A stretch of DNA of 5,091 nt from Candidatus Aciduliprofundum sp. (GTDB taxonomy: Archaea; Thermoplasmatota; Thermoplasmata; Thermoplasmatales; Aciduliprofundaceae). The notes under the pieces are model-generated. The model was not told where the DNA came from. It searched no databases and saw nothing but the letters and a program-made list of their open reading frames with translations. The translations under genes were made by a program, and so were the position numbers. Every line of letters starts with the position of its first letter. Within the stretch, counting starts at the first letter, position 1. The stretch is from assembly GCA_015523135.1 (NCBI GenBank), contig WAKY01000078.1:1-5091 (forward strand), written 5' to 3'. Shown here in pieces: positions 4,522-5,091 of this stretch.

Positions 4522-4743
4522 ATGAACAAAAGTAAAAAGTATATTGGAGGAAGTGTGATTTTAGGTATAGGCAATGCACTGGCGATTATAGGAATCGTAT
4601 TGGGCATAGGTTTGTTTGTGGAATACAATGTTTATATGCTCATTGCAGCAATCACTCTAATAATCTCAGGGATAGTCATCTCGTTGATAGGAATATCAAT
4701 TAGAGGACCAAAATATGCAAAGGATCAGTACATTAGCCATTAA
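4522..4743 (+). CDS. Small two-helix membrane protein, unknown function
   Basis: A 73-residue protein not assigned to a family. A basic start (MNKSKKY) precedes a Gly/Ile-rich hydrophobic segment at about 8-33, a short polar turn (VEYN, about 33-36), a second segment at about 37-60, and a charged end (RGPKYAKDQYISH). The positive charges at both ends predict an N-in/C-in hairpin. AGGAG seven bases before the ATG and the TATA box at 4480 support a genuine gene despite the small size. It stands alone between tRNA-Thr and the converging DUF1805 gene, whose stop is five bases away, so context gives no functional clue. Glycine spacing such as GGSVILGIGNA could favour helix packing or oligomers. 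Confidence 0.72.
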   Translation: MNKSKKYIGGSVILGIGNALAIIGIVLGIGLFVEYNVYMLIAAITLIISGIVISLIGISIRGPKYAKDQYISH

Positions 4744-4746
4744 AAA
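4742..4746 (-). terminator. T-tract after the DUF1805 gene
   Basis: On the minus strand five T follow the TGA at 4749-4751 by two bases, overlapping the 3' end of the converging small membrane protein gene. Probable intrinsic terminator; weak evidence by sequence alone. Confidence 0.35.
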
Positions 4747-4748
4747 TT

Positions 4749-5042
4749 TCAAAGCTTCTTTATCTCTTCCCTTAATATTCTTCCCTCTTCAATTCCGAGC
4801 TCTTTCGCTTTAGGCGATGTCCATTTTATCTTTGCATTAAGCATATCTTCAAATGTATTCACTCCAGATACCATAACAGCTATATCTCCCAATTTTTCAG
4901 CGGTGGATGGATTTAAATAACCACACATTGCAAATCCTTTGCTACCTTTAATGAGCAATAAGGGTGCATTTGGCATTTCAACCCTTATCCCCAATAACTC
5001 TTTTCCTTGAATTTCCAATCTTGATATTTCAACTTCGCTCAT
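4749..5042 (-). CDS. DUF1805 (YunC-like) protein
   Basis: A 97-residue cytosolic protein matching the DUF1805/YunC family of unknown function: the IKGSKGFAMCGYLN block at about 31-44 corresponds to the 'G.xMCG.LN/D' core seen in Bacillus YunC, followed by VSGVNTFEDMLNA (58-70, compare 'VGVRTIDQLLDA') and the ELGIEEGRILRE end (81-92, compare 'DLGIKVGMSGREAL'). Length equals the usual family size of about 100. No membrane segment or signal. Start: the frame is open to the window edge through a TTG at 5090, but the ATG at 5042 follows a TATA-like element by about 27 bases, fits the family length, and needs no leader. The cysteine in the MCG motif (C40) is conserved. It converges on the small membrane protein gene with a five-base gap. 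Confidence 0.82.
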   Translation of the reverse strand: MSEVEISRLEIQGKELLGIRVEMPNAPLLLIKGSKGFAMCGYLNPSTAEKLGDIAVMVSGVNTFEDMLNAKIKWTSPKAKELGIEEGRILREEIKKL

Positions 5043-5066
5043 ACTAGGGATAGGAGAGGAATAAGA

Positions 5067-5077
5067 GATAAATTTTT
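5067..5077 (-). promoter_or_regulatory. Promoter of the DUF1805 gene, leaderless mRNA predicted
   Basis: On the minus strand five A (BRE-like, 5077-5073) lead into TTTATC (5072-5067), centred about 27 bases before the ATG at 5042. Transcription would start at the A of the ATG. No Shine-Dalgarno site is present before that ATG, consistent with a leaderless message, which is common in thermoacidophilic and halophilic archaea. Confidence 0.5.
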
Positions 5078-5091
5078 CCCCTGCGCTCAAA

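Noticed and set aside
1..5091. CRISPR array, insertion sequence or toxin-antitoxin pair
   Set aside because: No spaced repeats, transposase motifs, terminal repeats or recognisable toxin/antitoxin pair were seen on either strand.

Overview
The window looks like an ordinary chromosomal segment of a thermophilic euryarchaeon, most likely from the Thermoplasmata / Aciduliprofundum (DHVE2) side of the tree. The archaeal signs are direct. Promoters carry TTTATA-type TATA boxes about 25-27 bases ahead of short or absent leaders. A tRNA-Thr gene is split by an intron with a textbook bulge-helix-bulge. One gene belongs to the EF-2 diphthamide pathway. Exported proteins are rich in N-glycosylation sequons. 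The DNA is AT-rich throughout with no obvious compositional break. The genus assignment is inference; no 16S or other species marker is present.

Layout. At the left edge, two minus-strand genes form a pair with an ATGA overlap: a DgkA/undecaprenol-kinase-type membrane lipid kinase (start corrected to 729) followed by the N-terminal part of a diphthine--ammonia ligase (Dph6-like PP-loop ATPase) cut by the window edge. Upstream is a tightly packed four-gene minus-strand cassette (3657 down to 815): a bitopic protein with seven sequons, an ABC-2-type ATPase, its six-helix permease, and a small bitopic protein with three sequons. They are linked by 4, 17 and 4 base overlaps and are probably one ABC exporter or membrane-remodelling complex with two surface-exposed accessory subunits. 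Directly before it, on the same strand but with its own promoter, is a gene for a small secreted His/Tyr-rich protein. Its promoter contains a perfect 24-bp palindrome centred on the TATA element. T-tracts after this gene coincide with the promoter of the ABC cassette.

On the plus strand lie tRNA-Thr(CGU), with a 55-base intron, and a 73-residue two-helix membrane protein behind its own TATA box and Shine-Dalgarno site. That gene converges, with a five-base gap, on a minus-strand DUF1805 (YunC-like) gene that is probably leaderless.

How the genes work together. The only clear functional module is the ABC cassette, possibly together with the secreted protein gene ahead of it. If there is an undescribed system here, it is this five-gene block: a palindrome-controlled secreted protein followed by an ATPase/permease pair flanked by two predicted glycoproteins. 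Its substrate cannot be read from the sequence. The lipid kinase, Dph6, tRNA, small membrane protein and DUF1805 genes look like unrelated housekeeping or conserved hypothetical neighbours.
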